Assembly: GCF_007829335.1 (NCBI RefSeq)
Contig: NZ_VIWO01000004.1
Location: 124,001 to 188,000, forward strand
Origin: Chitinophaga polysaccharea
GTDB lineage: Bacteria; Bacteroidota; Bacteroidia; Chitinophagales; Chitinophagaceae
Length of the DNA: 64,000 bases
Direction: 5' to 3'
The first letter of the stretch is position 1, and each line of letters begins with the position of its first letter. Position numbers and translations under genes: made by a program. The notes under the pieces were generated by a model. That model had not been told where the DNA came from. It saw nothing but the letters and a program-made list of their open reading frames with translations, and ran no database searches. Positions 16,600 through 24,957 of the stretch are shown piece after piece.

Positions 16600-17616
16600 A
16601 TGGAATCCAACATCAGTCCCGATGAACTGAAGAAAATTGCTGTACGCCTTTGCAATGTGGCCGGTTATGCGGATCCGGACAATGACATTAAAACGCTTAT
16701 GCCGGGCTGGAGTATCGCCTGGAGCAGTGGTAAGGCTACTGATCCCAATTATTTTTTCATAGCGGAGCACGAATCCAAAGATGTTTACGCGTTGGCTATC
16801 AGGGGATCTGTTAGCAGGAATAACCAGGATGTTTTAGTAGACTGGGGCCTGGAAGACCTGGATGCTGCATTGGCCTACTGGCCTTTTACCAGCAATGATG
16901 TCGCCTCGGGCGCTGATAAAATGCCCTGCATCAGCGCTGGCGCCTATACAGGTTTTACGGAAATGTTATTGTTGAGAAATAATCTGGGATTCGTACCATT
17001 GCTGACACTCCGGGAAGCGTTGCTGTACTTGACAAAAAACGGCGATAAACCGCTGATTATTACCGGGCATAGTCTCGGCGGAAACCTGGCGAATGTTTAT
17101 GCCTCTTATTTCGCTGAATGCCTTAAAAGGCAGTTCTCGAAAGCGGCGGGCAATATATCGCTGGTTACTTTTGCAGCACCTGCCTCAGGTAATGCGGATT
17201 TTGCCAATGACCTGGATGCTAAAATTACCAACGCCTGGCATTTGCATAACATCCGTGACGTTGTCCCGAACTTCCCGGTTGCAGCAAGGCTTCTTCTTGT
17301 CAGCAATTTTTATAAGCCTGAAACACCTGATGCCACCGTTATCCAGGTATCGACCGGGAAAGGACAGGATCCAATGACAGTGCATGATTTCTACCAGAAC
17401 CTGGCAGGCGCTTTACTCCTGTTAGGCTACCAACAGCCGAAGAATAATTATGAATATTTCGAAGCCAACCTGGATGCCAGGTGGCAGGGAAATAACATCG
17501 ATGATTGGCATAGCCAGGTAGGTTTCCAGCATCAGCTCTTTAACTACGCTAAGTATGTAGGTGTGGATTTACCACCGGTGAAGCAACCAATAGTTACCGC
17601 AGAGGCAATAGTATAA
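16600..17616 (+). CDS. class 3 lipase-like alpha/beta hydrolase
   Basis: A 338-residue protein without signal peptide. It has the class 3 lipase (Lipase_3) layout: DVYALAIRGS strand, then PLIITGHSLGGNLANVYA with nucleophile Ser158 in G-H-S-L-G, VTFAAPASGN, NIRDVVPNFP (likely catalytic Asp) and TVHDFYQNL (likely His near residue 264). Such enzymes hydrolyse acylglycerols or phospholipids. A leading segment (residues 1-55) is family typical. The absence of an export signal means it acts inside the cell or leaves by a non-Sec route. It converges with the haloperoxidase gene; a shared hairpin lies between. Confidence 0.85.
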   Translation: MESNISPDELKKIAVRLCNVAGYADPDNDIKTLMPGWSIAWSSGKATDPNYFFIAEHESKDVYALAIRGSVSRNNQDVLVDWGLEDLDAALAYWPFTSNDVASGADKMPCISAGAYTGFTEMLLLRNNLGFVPLLTLREALLYLTKNGDKPLIITGHSLGGNLANVYASYFAECLKRQFSKAAGNISLVTFAAPASGNADFANDLDAKITNAWHLHNIRDVVPNFPVAARLLLVSNFYKPETPDATVIQVSTGKGQDPMTVHDFYQNLAGALLLLGYQQPKNNYEYFEANLDARWQGNNIDDWHSQVGFQHQLFNYAKYVGVDLPPVKQPIVTAEAIV

Positions 17617-17639
17617 GTATTTGCCGGTAAATAATCACA

Positions 17640-17676
17640 GGCGCCTGCCACGCTGAAAAGCATTGGGCAGGCGCTT
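17640..17676. terminator. palindromic hairpin, copy 1 of a repeated element
   Basis: GCGCCTGCC (17641-17649) pairs with GGCAGGCGC (17666-17674) between the convergent lipase and haloperoxidase genes. The sequence, including the loop with TGAAA and CAT, is closely similar to the hairpin at 19790-19827, so both belong to one repeat family that probably serves as a bidirectional terminator. Confidence 0.7.
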
Positions 17677-17695
17677 CGTAATTTGGTGGTTATTG

Positions 17696-19042
17696 CTAGT
17701 AATGCAGCGATAGCACCTGGTTGGCGATCTGTTTACCAGTAGTTTTTCCCGCATCGCTGTCGAAAGTATAATGGATGCCTCCATACACTCTTGAAACAGC
17801 GGCTTCATTGATCATATCTGTGAAGTTGTTAAAAGCACGCGGGGTAAAACCGTCTGCTGCTTTTTGATTATCTGTAAAAGCGTAACTGTTGCCAAAGTAA
17901 GCCGCCAGGATATTGCCTGTAGCACTGGTAAAGGTTGCATGTCCGGAGGTGTATGATGGGAAAGGAGGAGTGCCTATTAATGGCGTCCACGTACTGTCAA
18001 TATACCGGTGAATATAGGAAACCGGCCGGATCAGGTTGTACTTGTATTTATATTTCCAGCAAAGAATAGCAGCGTCGTTGAGTCCTATGCCAACCTGCGC
18101 CAGCAGGGTGGCGGCGGCTCCCAGTGTTAATTGCTCATCATTTACCAGTTGTGCGGTTAAACCCACCAGGTGTCCGGGAGGAGTAAAGGTACCACCTCCA
18201 TCGGCCCAGTACTGCGCAATATTCTTTTCCTCCGGGGTTAAAGTCTTCCCTTTTTGATACACTTCATCCGCCGCCCGGTAAAATGGGGAGTCACTGTTGG
18301 TCGAAAACGCAGGTGGCATCAGATCTGCTTCTGCTCCTTTCAGCAGGGGCCGGTTGTTTCCCCAATAGGGTAGCATGGCCGGTTGAAAAAGCGGAGGAGT
18401 GGGTATCCAGTAACCGGGACCGGTGGGCGGAATATAGTCGCTTGGGAAGTTGTTAAGATAACCGTCTTTCCCCCCGTCAGTGGCAGACCATTGATAAATA
18501 GCGGTGGCAATTAGTTTACCAAAATTTACCGAACGCGTAATAACGGCTGCACTGCAGCCGCCACTATGGGCCTGTTGATTATCCTGTTCCAACTGGGCAA
18601 TTAATGCCAGGTTGGTTGCACTGGCATTAGGAAACAGGCTCCGGATAATTTGTGCCATAGCACTATTGGCAGCAACTGCCCAGTTATATTGCTGTCCTCT
18701 TTCCGGCGCAGGCAATACCTGCAACCCAGTTAATTGCCCTGCCAGAGACGGCGCCCTGTTCATGCTACCCAGTACCGCTTCATGCAACGTAACGCCGGTA
18801 TAGGCAATTGCCCTGGCTGCTACCGGAGGAGTAAATCCTGCACTCTCTTTGATCAGTTTCAATTCCAGTTGGTACCAGGATACAGGTACCGCCACATCAC
18901 CTGTTGCTGTCAGCGCTTTGGTAATAAGCGCATGTTGAATGCCATCGGATGGAGCTACAGGCACGTCATTTTTTTTACATGCCAGCATGCTGCATATAAA
19001 AAGCATGCATATAACACGGGATAACAAACTAGCTTGTTTCAT
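17696..19042 (-). CDS. vanadium-dependent haloperoxidase / PAP2-like lipoprotein
   Basis: A 448-residue lipoprotein (lipobox MLAC, Cys22). It contains the three blocks that bind vanadate or phosphate in haloperoxidases and PAP2 phosphatases: K-Y-NLIRP (residues 334-340), PSYTSGHATF (362-371, with His368) and SRVYGGIHY (417-425, with Arg418 and His424). The upstream helical region (VAARAIAYTGVTLHEAVLG) is that of bacterial vanadium chloroperoxidase relatives. Activity as a haloperoxidase or as a phosphatase cannot be told from sequence. It is monocistronic, facing away from the chorismate mutase. Confidence 0.9.
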   Translation of the reverse strand: MKQASLLSRVICMLFICSMLACKKNDVPVAPSDGIQHALITKALTATGDVAVPVSWYQLELKLIKESAGFTPPVAARAIAYTGVTLHEAVLGSMNRAPSLAGQLTGLQVLPAPERGQQYNWAVAANSAMAQIIRSLFPNASATNLALIAQLEQDNQQAHSGGCSAAVITRSVNFGKLIATAIYQWSATDGGKDGYLNNFPSDYIPPTGPGYWIPTPPLFQPAMLPYWGNNRPLLKGAEADLMPPAFSTNSDSPFYRAADEVYQKGKTLTPEEKNIAQYWADGGGTFTPPGHLVGLTAQLVNDEQLTLGAAATLLAQVGIGLNDAAILCWKYKYKYNLIRPVSYIHRYIDSTWTPLIGTPPFPSYTSGHATFTSATGNILAAYFGNSYAFTDNQKAADGFTPRAFNNFTDMINEAAVSRVYGGIHYTFDSDAGKTTGKQIANQVLSLHY

Positions 19043-19399
19043 TTTTTTGAAGAATTATTAGGTGTTAAGAAGAAATGGTTAAATAAATCAAATACCGGTC
19101 ATCTCCTTGATTCATCTTTAAAATAATTTCCTGGCTGATATATTTTATGACTATTTTGAGTATGAAATCAAAAATAAACAGCGGTTACGCAATCTATTCG
19201 CGTAGCGGTTTTGGTTCCACTTATGATGCCGGAGTCCGGATCATCGCCAGCCAATAATTATCATGGATGGTAGAATCAGCAATACATTTGGCAGGGTGCT
19301 GGAGCGTACCAGCAAGAGTTAGAATAATACCTATACCTATACCTTGGTCTGTTGCCAGGCCCTTCAGAAAGTGGCATTATAATGGTGGAGTTTCAGGCT
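19043..19399. other. divergent intergenic region
   Basis: A 357-bp gap between the divergent haloperoxidase and chorismate mutase genes. It contains a short CCTATACCTATACCT tandem near 19330 and nothing else I can assign. Promoters for both genes should lie here, but no clear TTTG/TAnnTTTG pair was found. Confidence 0.5.
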
Positions 19400-19774
19400 A
19401 TGAAAAATATATTGATCATCTTCATTATCGCTTTGGCTGCTACTGCCATTGTGAACAGAGCAAATGGACAAAGTCCGTCCACAAATGGTATTGATACTAC
19501 CCTTGAAAACAAGCGAAAGGTCATCGACTCCCTCGATAGACAGCTTTTCGAGGTGCTGGGTGCCAGAGAGCGCGTTGTCCGCGAAATAGGTGTTTATAAA
19601 GCAGCGCATCATATCGCTCCATTACAGGCGGCCCGCTTTCAAAAGGTATTGGAAAGAGGTATTGAGGCTGGTAAGAAGGAAGGCTTATCAGCTGAGTTTA
19701 TCACTGAATTACTCAACGCCATCCATAAAGAAAGTTTGAGGATAGAGGAGGCAAGCCCCGATCACAAGCATTAA
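19400..19774 (+). CDS. secreted AroQ-type chorismate mutase
   Basis: The ATG at 19400 gives 124 residues beginning directly with a signal peptide (MKNILIIFIIALAATAIVNR, cleavage near NGQ at 24); upstream in-frame starts would bury it. The mature part is an all-helical AroQ domain: KRKVIDSLDRQLFEVLGARE, then VVREIGVYKAAHHI, and ARFQKVLERGIEAGKKEGLS with FITELLNAIHKES. AroQ converts chorismate to prephenate. A periplasmic (star-AroQ-like) form separated from the other aromatic amino acid enzymes is unusual and its role is unclear. Gene context offers no pathway. Confidence 0.85.
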   Translation: MKNILIIFIIALAATAIVNRANGQSPSTNGIDTTLENKRKVIDSLDRQLFEVLGARERVVREIGVYKAAHHIAPLQAARFQKVLERGIEAGKKEGLSAEFITELLNAIHKESLRIEEASPDHKH

Positions 19775-19789
19775 ATACCGCTATCCCCG

Positions 19790-19827
19790 GGCGCCTGCCA
19801 TGTTGAAATACATTTTGGCAGACGCCT
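19790..19827. terminator. palindromic hairpin, copy 2 of a repeated element
   Basis: GGCG-C-CTGCCA (19790-19800) pairs with TGGCAG-A-CGCC (19816-19826) with one mismatch, between the convergent chorismate mutase and cupin genes. It is followed by a CTTTCCTTTTTG tract and is related in stem and loop to the hairpin at 17640-17676. Confidence 0.7.
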
Positions 19828-19893
19828 TTCCTTTTTGTTAAAGAGTAGGAAGCGTAATTTGTTATGTTGCCGGTTGTTGGCTGAAAAGTAACC

Positions 19894-20412
19894 TTATAAA
19901 GGAAGATCTTTTACTGGCAACATATTGTTGACATCTACCGGAAAACTATCATACTTATTATACAGCTTCAGATATTTGGCAGGGTCAACGGGCTGTTCGC
20001 TGAGGATGTCTACTAATCCACGGAAGAAGCCTTCTCTTTTTTCTGCCGGATTGAAAATTAATGTGAGTATTACCGCTTCATCCGTATCGTTGGCAAAACC
20101 GTGTGGCGTAAATCGTGGCACATACGCCACCGATCCGGGTTGCAGGTGATGTGTATCTTCACCGGCGTACACGGTAAGTACGCCTTTATTTACCATAAAG
20201 GTTTCATCCATAAATCGATGGTAGTGCAATCTGGCGCCAATGGTGTGTGGTGGCAATGTGATCTCACACATGCCCAGTTGGCTGTTCGACATTTCGCTGG
20301 TTACTTTAAAAACGAAGGAAGCACCTCCCATACCCAATCGTTCTCCCTGGCCTGGATGATGTATGGTGGCCTTATTGGCGAGCTGGTCTTCCAGATAGTC
20401 TGTCTTTTTCAT
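19894..20412 (-). CDS. cupin domain protein
   Basis: A 172-residue soluble protein with a single cupin barrel. The first cupin motif is seen as ARLHYHRFMDETFMVNKG (two His and a Glu as metal ligands) and the second as PGSVAYVPRFTPHGFAND (third His). The layout is that of quercetinase-like or sugar-isomerase-like cupins, but the substrate is not identifiable. It follows the Crp/Fnr regulator gene by 78 bp on the same strand and is probably controlled by it, a frequent arrangement in Bacteroidota stress or detoxification pairs. Confidence 0.85.
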   Translation of the reverse strand: MKKTDYLEDQLANKATIHHPGQGERLGMGGASFVFKVTSEMSNSQLGMCEITLPPHTIGARLHYHRFMDETFMVNKGVLTVYAGEDTHHLQPGSVAYVPRFTPHGFANDTDEAVILTLIFNPAEKREGFFRGLVDILSEQPVDPAKYLKLYNKYDSFPVDVNNMLPVKDLPL

Positions 20413-20490
20413 AAATGTTGTTTTTTATGAAGACAAAATTCAGGCAAGCCAACCCGAAAAACATTTACAAATGTTGACGTTTCAAAAAAA

Positions 20491-21060
20491 TTATAACTCG
20501 GCGCGTATACGACTCAGTTGCGTCGGGGTAATACCAAGATAGGAGGCAATTTCGTGCTGTTTTAGGCGGTGTTCCAGCGCGGGGAATTGTTGAAGGAAGG
20601 CTGCGTAGCGGCTTTTACCGGTATCATAGCGCAATGATATTTCCTGTGGCTCTTTTTCTATTACCCAGTGTATTTCCAGGTAACGGATATACAACGCGGC
20701 TATATCAGGATAAAGCGTTGTCAGCTTTTTAAATTCATCAAAGTGATATACTAATACAGTGGTATTTTCCAATGCCTTGATGGTGAACTGGCTGGGACTT
20801 TGGGTCAACATCGCACTGACCGACGCGGCCAGAAATGTTTCAGGAAAGAAACGTTTGATTACCACATCGCCATTCGGCGCGGTATAGTACTGGGAAAACA
20901 ACCCCTTTACCACATAGGCCACCAGCCGCGGCACCTGGCCTTCTGCCACCAGCGTTTCATGCCGTTTGTAGGTGCGGCTGGTAATGATATTCCCCCATGC
21001 CTGCCGGCTTTCATCCGATAGCGGATGATACATCGTTACTTTTTCCCAGAAGTTGTTCAT
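20491..21060 (-). CDS. Crp/Fnr family transcriptional regulator
   Basis: A 189-residue protein with an N-terminal cyclic-nucleotide-binding-like beta-roll (KRHETLVAEGQVPRLVAYVVKG, about residues 30-55) and a C-terminal winged helix ending HEIASYLGITPTQLSRIRAEL. It lacks the cysteines of oxygen-sensing Fnr and the full phosphate-binding cassette of CRP, as usual for the large Bacteroidota subgroup of unknown ligand. The cupin gene downstream is a likely target. Confidence 0.9.
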   Translation of the reverse strand: MNNFWEKVTMYHPLSDESRQAWGNIITSRTYKRHETLVAEGQVPRLVAYVVKGLFSQYYTAPNGDVVIKRFFPETFLAASVSAMLTQSPSQFTIKALENTTVLVYHFDEFKKLTTLYPDIAALYIRYLEIHWVIEKEPQEISLRYDTGKSRYAAFLQQFPALEHRLKQHEIASYLGITPTQLSRIRAEL

Positions 21061-21140
21061 GGACGTGAATTTAAAAACAAAAAACCTTTAAGCCATGGCA
21101 CGATAAATTTTTCTTATAGCATATTGTTATCAGGAGGATA

Positions 21141-21178
21141 AAAAAACGCCGCATGATACGCATCATGCGGCGTTTTTT
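21141..21178 (-). terminator. intrinsic terminator of the NRPS gene
   Basis: Bases 21141-21157 and 21162-21178 are perfect 17-bp complements around a four-base loop, with A/T runs at both ends, so the minus-strand transcript ends in a GC-rich stem followed by a U run. It begins directly after the NRPS stop codon. Confidence 0.9.
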
Positions 21179-21179
21179 A

Positions 21180-24100
21180 CTATGCTACCCCAATACCCAG
21201 ATACTGAAGGTATTGATCCAGTACAGCTTTGTCAAATACAGGCTCCGGTATGCCCGATCCCTGCATGAATTTATCCACGTTATCACGGTGCCATACGTAA
21301 GTGTCCTGGTACAGTTCCACTGTGGAAAGCCCCTCATGCATGTTATCCCTGAAGAGACTGGTAAGCGGGTAAAGACGGTTGGTACTATCGTCTTCCCATT
21401 GTTTGCGCCAGTCATGGTACGACAGCGGCCGGAGGTTAAAACCATAGGTAGCTATCAGGCGTTGGAAAAACTGTTCCAACGTAAGGTTAGTCTCCGGGGA
21501 ACAGATCAGGTTAAACTTTTGCCCGATAGCCTCTTTGTTTTTGGTGATGTGTACGATCGCTTTCGCCATATAATCCACTGTAATAAGGCCTTCGCGTAAT
21601 TCCCGGAGGGCGGGATAAGAGGCGTATTGTACACAGTTTTTTACCAGGCTGGCCCACCATTGATAGGGGGCGCTGGCGCCAGACTGGCTGTGACACATCG
21701 CGTATCCGAGGCGGAAAGTGATCACGGGCACGCCTGCTGCTGCAGCGAGATCAGCTACTGCTTCCATCACCCATTTACTTCTGACATAGCCAATGTCTTT
21801 GCTTACCGCGAGCAGGTTTTGAGAGATGTCATCGGTTTCTTTCATGATGGTTTTGTGCGTGAATACATGTCCCCAACTGTACACGGAGATGGTGGACAGG
21901 AGCGACAGGCACTTCATTTTACCGGTAGCGGCAAAACGAATGATCTCCCGGAGGCCGTCTACATTTGGCTTTTTCATGAAGGAGTAGGGCTCAATAAAGT
22001 TCACCGAACTGCCGGAGTGATAGATCACTTCTACTTTGGCAGCCAGCTCCCGGTAGGCCTCTTCAGCAATGCCCAGTGATGACTGCGCAAAATCGCCCAC
22101 CACGGCCACAATACGATGCCGGGTATTTTCCTGCACGGGGATATGGTAGGTGGCAAAAGCCTGGTGGATTTTATCAAGGGCATGATGTTCATCGCGGGCC
22201 CGAACGAGGCAGTACACGGTAGCAGCGGTATTGTCCAGTAGTTCCTGCAGCAGGTGGATGCCCACGAAACCGGTAGCGCCAGTGAGGAGTATTGCGGACT
22301 GGCGTTCCAGCACACTGGCATCAAACGGTTGCCGGTATTCCACACCTGGAAGCAGCCAGGCATCCTGTTGCAGCGATACATAAGGTTCTACATCTTCTTC
22401 CGGGATGCCGGTATCTCCGGTTGTTACGCGGTTGTCGATCATCGTGGCCAATGCCCGTAGTTCGGGATACTGGTACAGATCGCGGAGATACATTTTAATG
22501 TTGAAGCGGTCTTTCAGTTTGGTTACTACAGTGGCTACCAGGAGGGAATCGCCGCCGATGTCGAAGAAGTTATCACCGTGATGGATATACGGCCTTTCCA
22601 GTATATCGGACCATACTTCCGCAATGATGCGTTCCGTTTCGCTGATAAGTTCATCCGCTTCCTGGTAACTGCCTGCAGTCTGGGCAGATAAGGCGGCCAG
22701 GGCGGCTTTATCTACTTTGCCGTTGGCATTCACCGGCAGTTCACGGACGGTGATAAAACGGGCGGGCACCATATAACCGGGCAGGTCCTGTTTGAGTTGT
22801 TGCCTGGCAAGTGCAATGCCTTGTTGTTCGTTAGGATGATCCTGCACAATAAACGCTACCAGTTGTTGCTGCTGGCGGTTGTTATCTACTGCAATGAGTG
22901 CGGCGCTTTTCACATGTGGCATCTGCAACAGGGCTGCTTCTATTTCGCCCGGTTCCACGCGGAAGCCGCGGATCTTGACCTGGTTGTCGATGCGACCGAG
23001 AAACTGGATGTTGCCATCGGGCAGGCGGCGGGCCAGGTCGCCGGTGCGGTATAACCGCTGACCAGGCATAAAGGGATGCGGCACAAACTTGCTGTCGGTA
23101 AGTGCAGGATTTTTAAAGTATCCCTGTGCAATACCAATACCGCTAAGGCATAGTTCCCCAACAGCACCGGGGGCCAGCAGCTGTAGTTCGCGGTCCAGGA
23201 TAAAAGCCTGCGTGTTGGCAATGGGCTTACCGATGGTCGGGAAGTATTGTCCGTCTACATCTATTACTGGGCGGTGGGTGGCGTACACGGTGTACTCGGT
23301 GGGCCCGTAGTAGTCGATCAGCTGGTACGGTAATCCGCTGGTCAATACAGGTTTCATTTGTTCACCGCCGGAAAACAGGTATTGCAGCATTAACCCGGGT
23401 GTTTGCCGGCTCAAGGCAACCAGTTCCGGCAACAGTACGGCGGGCGCGAAGGCATGGGTGAGCTGGTTGCTCCGGTAAAACTCCATCAGCAGTCCTGCGT
23501 GGGTTCTTTCCTCACTATCAGCGATAAAAAGGGCGGCACCGGACAGGAGGGCTGACCAGCATTCCCATACGGAGATGTCGAATGCGAGGCCCGCTACGAG
23601 TGATAGCCGGCTGTTGCTGTTAACCGCATACTGCTGCTTGTGCCAGCAGACCAGGTGCTGAATGGACAGGTGGGAGATCATCACTCCTTTAGGTTGACCG
23701 GTAGATCCGGAGGTGTAGATGATGTACGCCAGGTCTGTTGGAGCCGGCATCCGGTCTGGTGCGGTAATCGGCTGGTCCTGGAGAACAGTGAGGTTGTCGA
23801 GGTAAACCACCGTGGTGTTGTGTACCTGGAACAATCGTGAGCCCAGCGACAACTGCGTGATGATTACTTTGGCTTCCACTTCTTCCAGGATAAAGGCCAC
23901 TCTTTTACCGGGATAGATGGCGTCTACCGGGATGTAGGCAGCGCCGGTTTTCAGGATACCCAGCACGGCGATGGCCCATTCGGCACTGCGTTCCAGGTAC
24001 ACCGGCACATAGCTGCCAGTGGAAACACCCTGTGCCAGCAGGTAATGTGCCAGCTGGTTGCTTTTTTCATCCAGCTCCTGGTAGGTGAGGGCGTGGCCCT

Positions 24101-24287
24101 TGAAAGATACTGCCAGGTTGCCGGGCGTACTGGCGGCCTGCTTAAGAAATAGGGATACTAATGTTTCCCTGGAGTTGTAGTCTTCCCAGGGTGTGTGTGA
24201 CAGTAATTCAGCCAAATGCTGATTGTCCTGGGTAGCAGCAATAGCTGGCTGTTGCCCATAGGCGTTGTGGTGGATCGCGTGGTCCAT
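21180..24287 (-). CDS. one-module NRPS: adenylation, carrier and thioester reductase domains
   Basis: A 1035-residue enzyme. Residues about 45-530 form an adenylation domain (core A3 YTSGSTGQPKG at 191-201, A5 YYGPTE at 326-331, A7 RTGDLAR at 414-420, A10 Lys524). A carrier domain follows with phosphopantetheine Ser581 in FFDIGGDSL. Residues about 663-1000 are a reductase domain: TGATGFVG (669-676) binds NAD(P)H and Tyr834-x3-Lys838 is the catalytic pair. This order activates a carboxylic or amino acid and releases it as an aldehyde or alcohol, as in Lys2 and CAR enzymes. There is no condensation domain. Hand alignment to PheA gives specificity residues D-I-W-F-L-S-Y-V-Y-K, which I do not recognise. 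No phosphopantetheinyl transferase is in the window. Confidence 0.95.
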   Translation of the reverse strand: MDHAIHHNAYGQQPAIAATQDNQHLAELLSHTPWEDYNSRETLVSLFLKQAASTPGNLAVSFKGHALTYQELDEKSNQLAHYLLAQGVSTGSYVPVYLERSAEWAIAVLGILKTGAAYIPVDAIYPGKRVAFILEEVEAKVIITQLSLGSRLFQVHNTTVVYLDNLTVLQDQPITAPDRMPAPTDLAYIIYTSGSTGQPKGVMISHLSIQHLVCWHKQQYAVNSNSRLSLVAGLAFDISVWECWSALLSGAALFIADSEERTHAGLLMEFYRSNQLTHAFAPAVLLPELVALSRQTPGLMLQYLFSGGEQMKPVLTSGLPYQLIDYYGPTEYTVYATHRPVIDVDGQYFPTIGKPIANTQAFILDRELQLLAPGAVGELCLSGIGIAQGYFKNPALTDSKFVPHPFMPGQRLYRTGDLARRLPDGNIQFLGRIDNQVKIRGFRVEPGEIEAALLQMPHVKSAALIAVDNNRQQQQLVAFIVQDHPNEQQGIALARQQLKQDLPGYMVPARFITVRELPVNANGKVDKAALAALSAQTAGSYQEADELISETERIIAEVWSDILERPYIHHGDNFFDIGGDSLLVATVVTKLKDRFNIKMYLRDLYQYPELRALATMIDNRVTTGDTGIPEEDVEPYVSLQQDAWLLPGVEYRQPFDASVLERQSAILLTGATGFVGIHLLQELLDNTAATVYCLVRARDEHHALDKIHQAFATYHIPVQENTRHRIVAVVGDFAQSSLGIAEEAYRELAAKVEVIYHSGSSVNFIEPYSFMKKPNVDGLREIIRFAATGKMKCLSLLSTISVYSWGHVFTHKTIMKETDDISQNLLAVSKDIGYVRSKWVMEAVADLAAAAGVPVITFRLGYAMCHSQSGASAPYQWWASLVKNCVQYASYPALRELREGLITVDYMAKAIVHITKNKEAIGQKFNLICSPETNLTLEQFFQRLIATYGFNLRPLSYHDWRKQWEDDSTNRLYPLTSLFRDNMHEGLSTVELYQDTYVWHRDNVDKFMQGSGIPEPVFDKAVLDQYLQYLGIGVA

Positions 24288-24373
24288 AGGATTACGGTTT
24301 AAATTAAATTGAGGGTTTAAAAAAGGATTTTCAGAAAAAGTACATGGTAAGTGTTGTCAAATAGTATGGTTTA

Positions 24374-24438
24374 AAAGGTGAGCAAAAAAGGTTCACATGC
24401 ATTGTTTGGTATGAAAGATGAGCAAAAAAGGTGTTCAC
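24374..24438. repeat. imperfect direct repeat upstream of the NRPS gene
   Basis: AAAGGTGAGCAAAAAAGGTTCAC at 24374-24396 recurs as AAAGATGAGCAAAAAAGGTGTTCAC at 24414-24438, 40 bp apart. The copies sit about 90-150 bp upstream of the NRPS start and may be regulator binding sites or replication slippage. Confidence 0.6.
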
Positions 24439-24607
24439 TTAATAACGGACAGGTGGATAGTTTATTGATGATTAAAAAAGCTTCAGGTTTTCCTGAACAT
24501 GCAAGACCAGGAAAGCATGACGAGATAAATGGTTATTGAGTTTATCATGTTCGACGATGGGCAAATTAAATTGTCACACTGAAATATTACTGCAGTAAAA
24601 AAGATTA

Positions 24608-24900
24608 TCAGGCCGTCACCGATATCATTTTTAATGCATACTCTCCCAGTTGTCCATTACCTGTAGTGGTTACTTTGTTTATCGCATCAGCAAGCTTCTC
24701 TGGCAATATGAAACCAGTTAGGAGAGTCGTCTGGTCCAGCCCAGGCAACAGAAAAATGGCGTCACCAAGTTGATATTATCCCTGGATGTTGACAACGCCC
24801 GCAAATTGCCATCGAGCAGGTGCGAGGCAACGTCCTTTACCTTCCAGAGTCTAGCTGTAAAGCTATATTCCGGCTGCTTATATCTTCGGTTTACAATGCC
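24608..24900 (-). pseudogene. remnant of a maleylpyruvate-isomerase/DinB-like gene
   Basis: Two overlapping minus-strand frames give coherent protein. Codons from 24900 down to 24721 read ...RLWKVKDVASHLLDGNLRAL then STSRD, like the WTVKD-AAHLLD motif of mycothiol-dependent maleylpyruvate isomerase N-terminal (DinB-like) proteins, then stop at 24718-24720. The frame 24775-24608 reads YQLGDAIFLLPGLDQTTLL and ends GEYALKMISVTA-stop, like the usual C-terminus of that family. The parts are out of frame and the middle of the protein is missing, so this is a decayed gene with an internal deletion. Family assignment is from memory of the motif. Confidence 0.55.
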
Positions 24901-24957
24901 TCAAAGAGAAGGAGCGCCTCGCAAATGTGAAGGAGCTGCTTACACTTTGCCTGCGTG

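Noticed and set aside
19267..19494. 75-codon plus-strand frame across the chorismate mutase start
   Set aside because: It is in another frame than the AroQ domain and ends inside it; the signal peptide and AroQ motifs fix the true frame.
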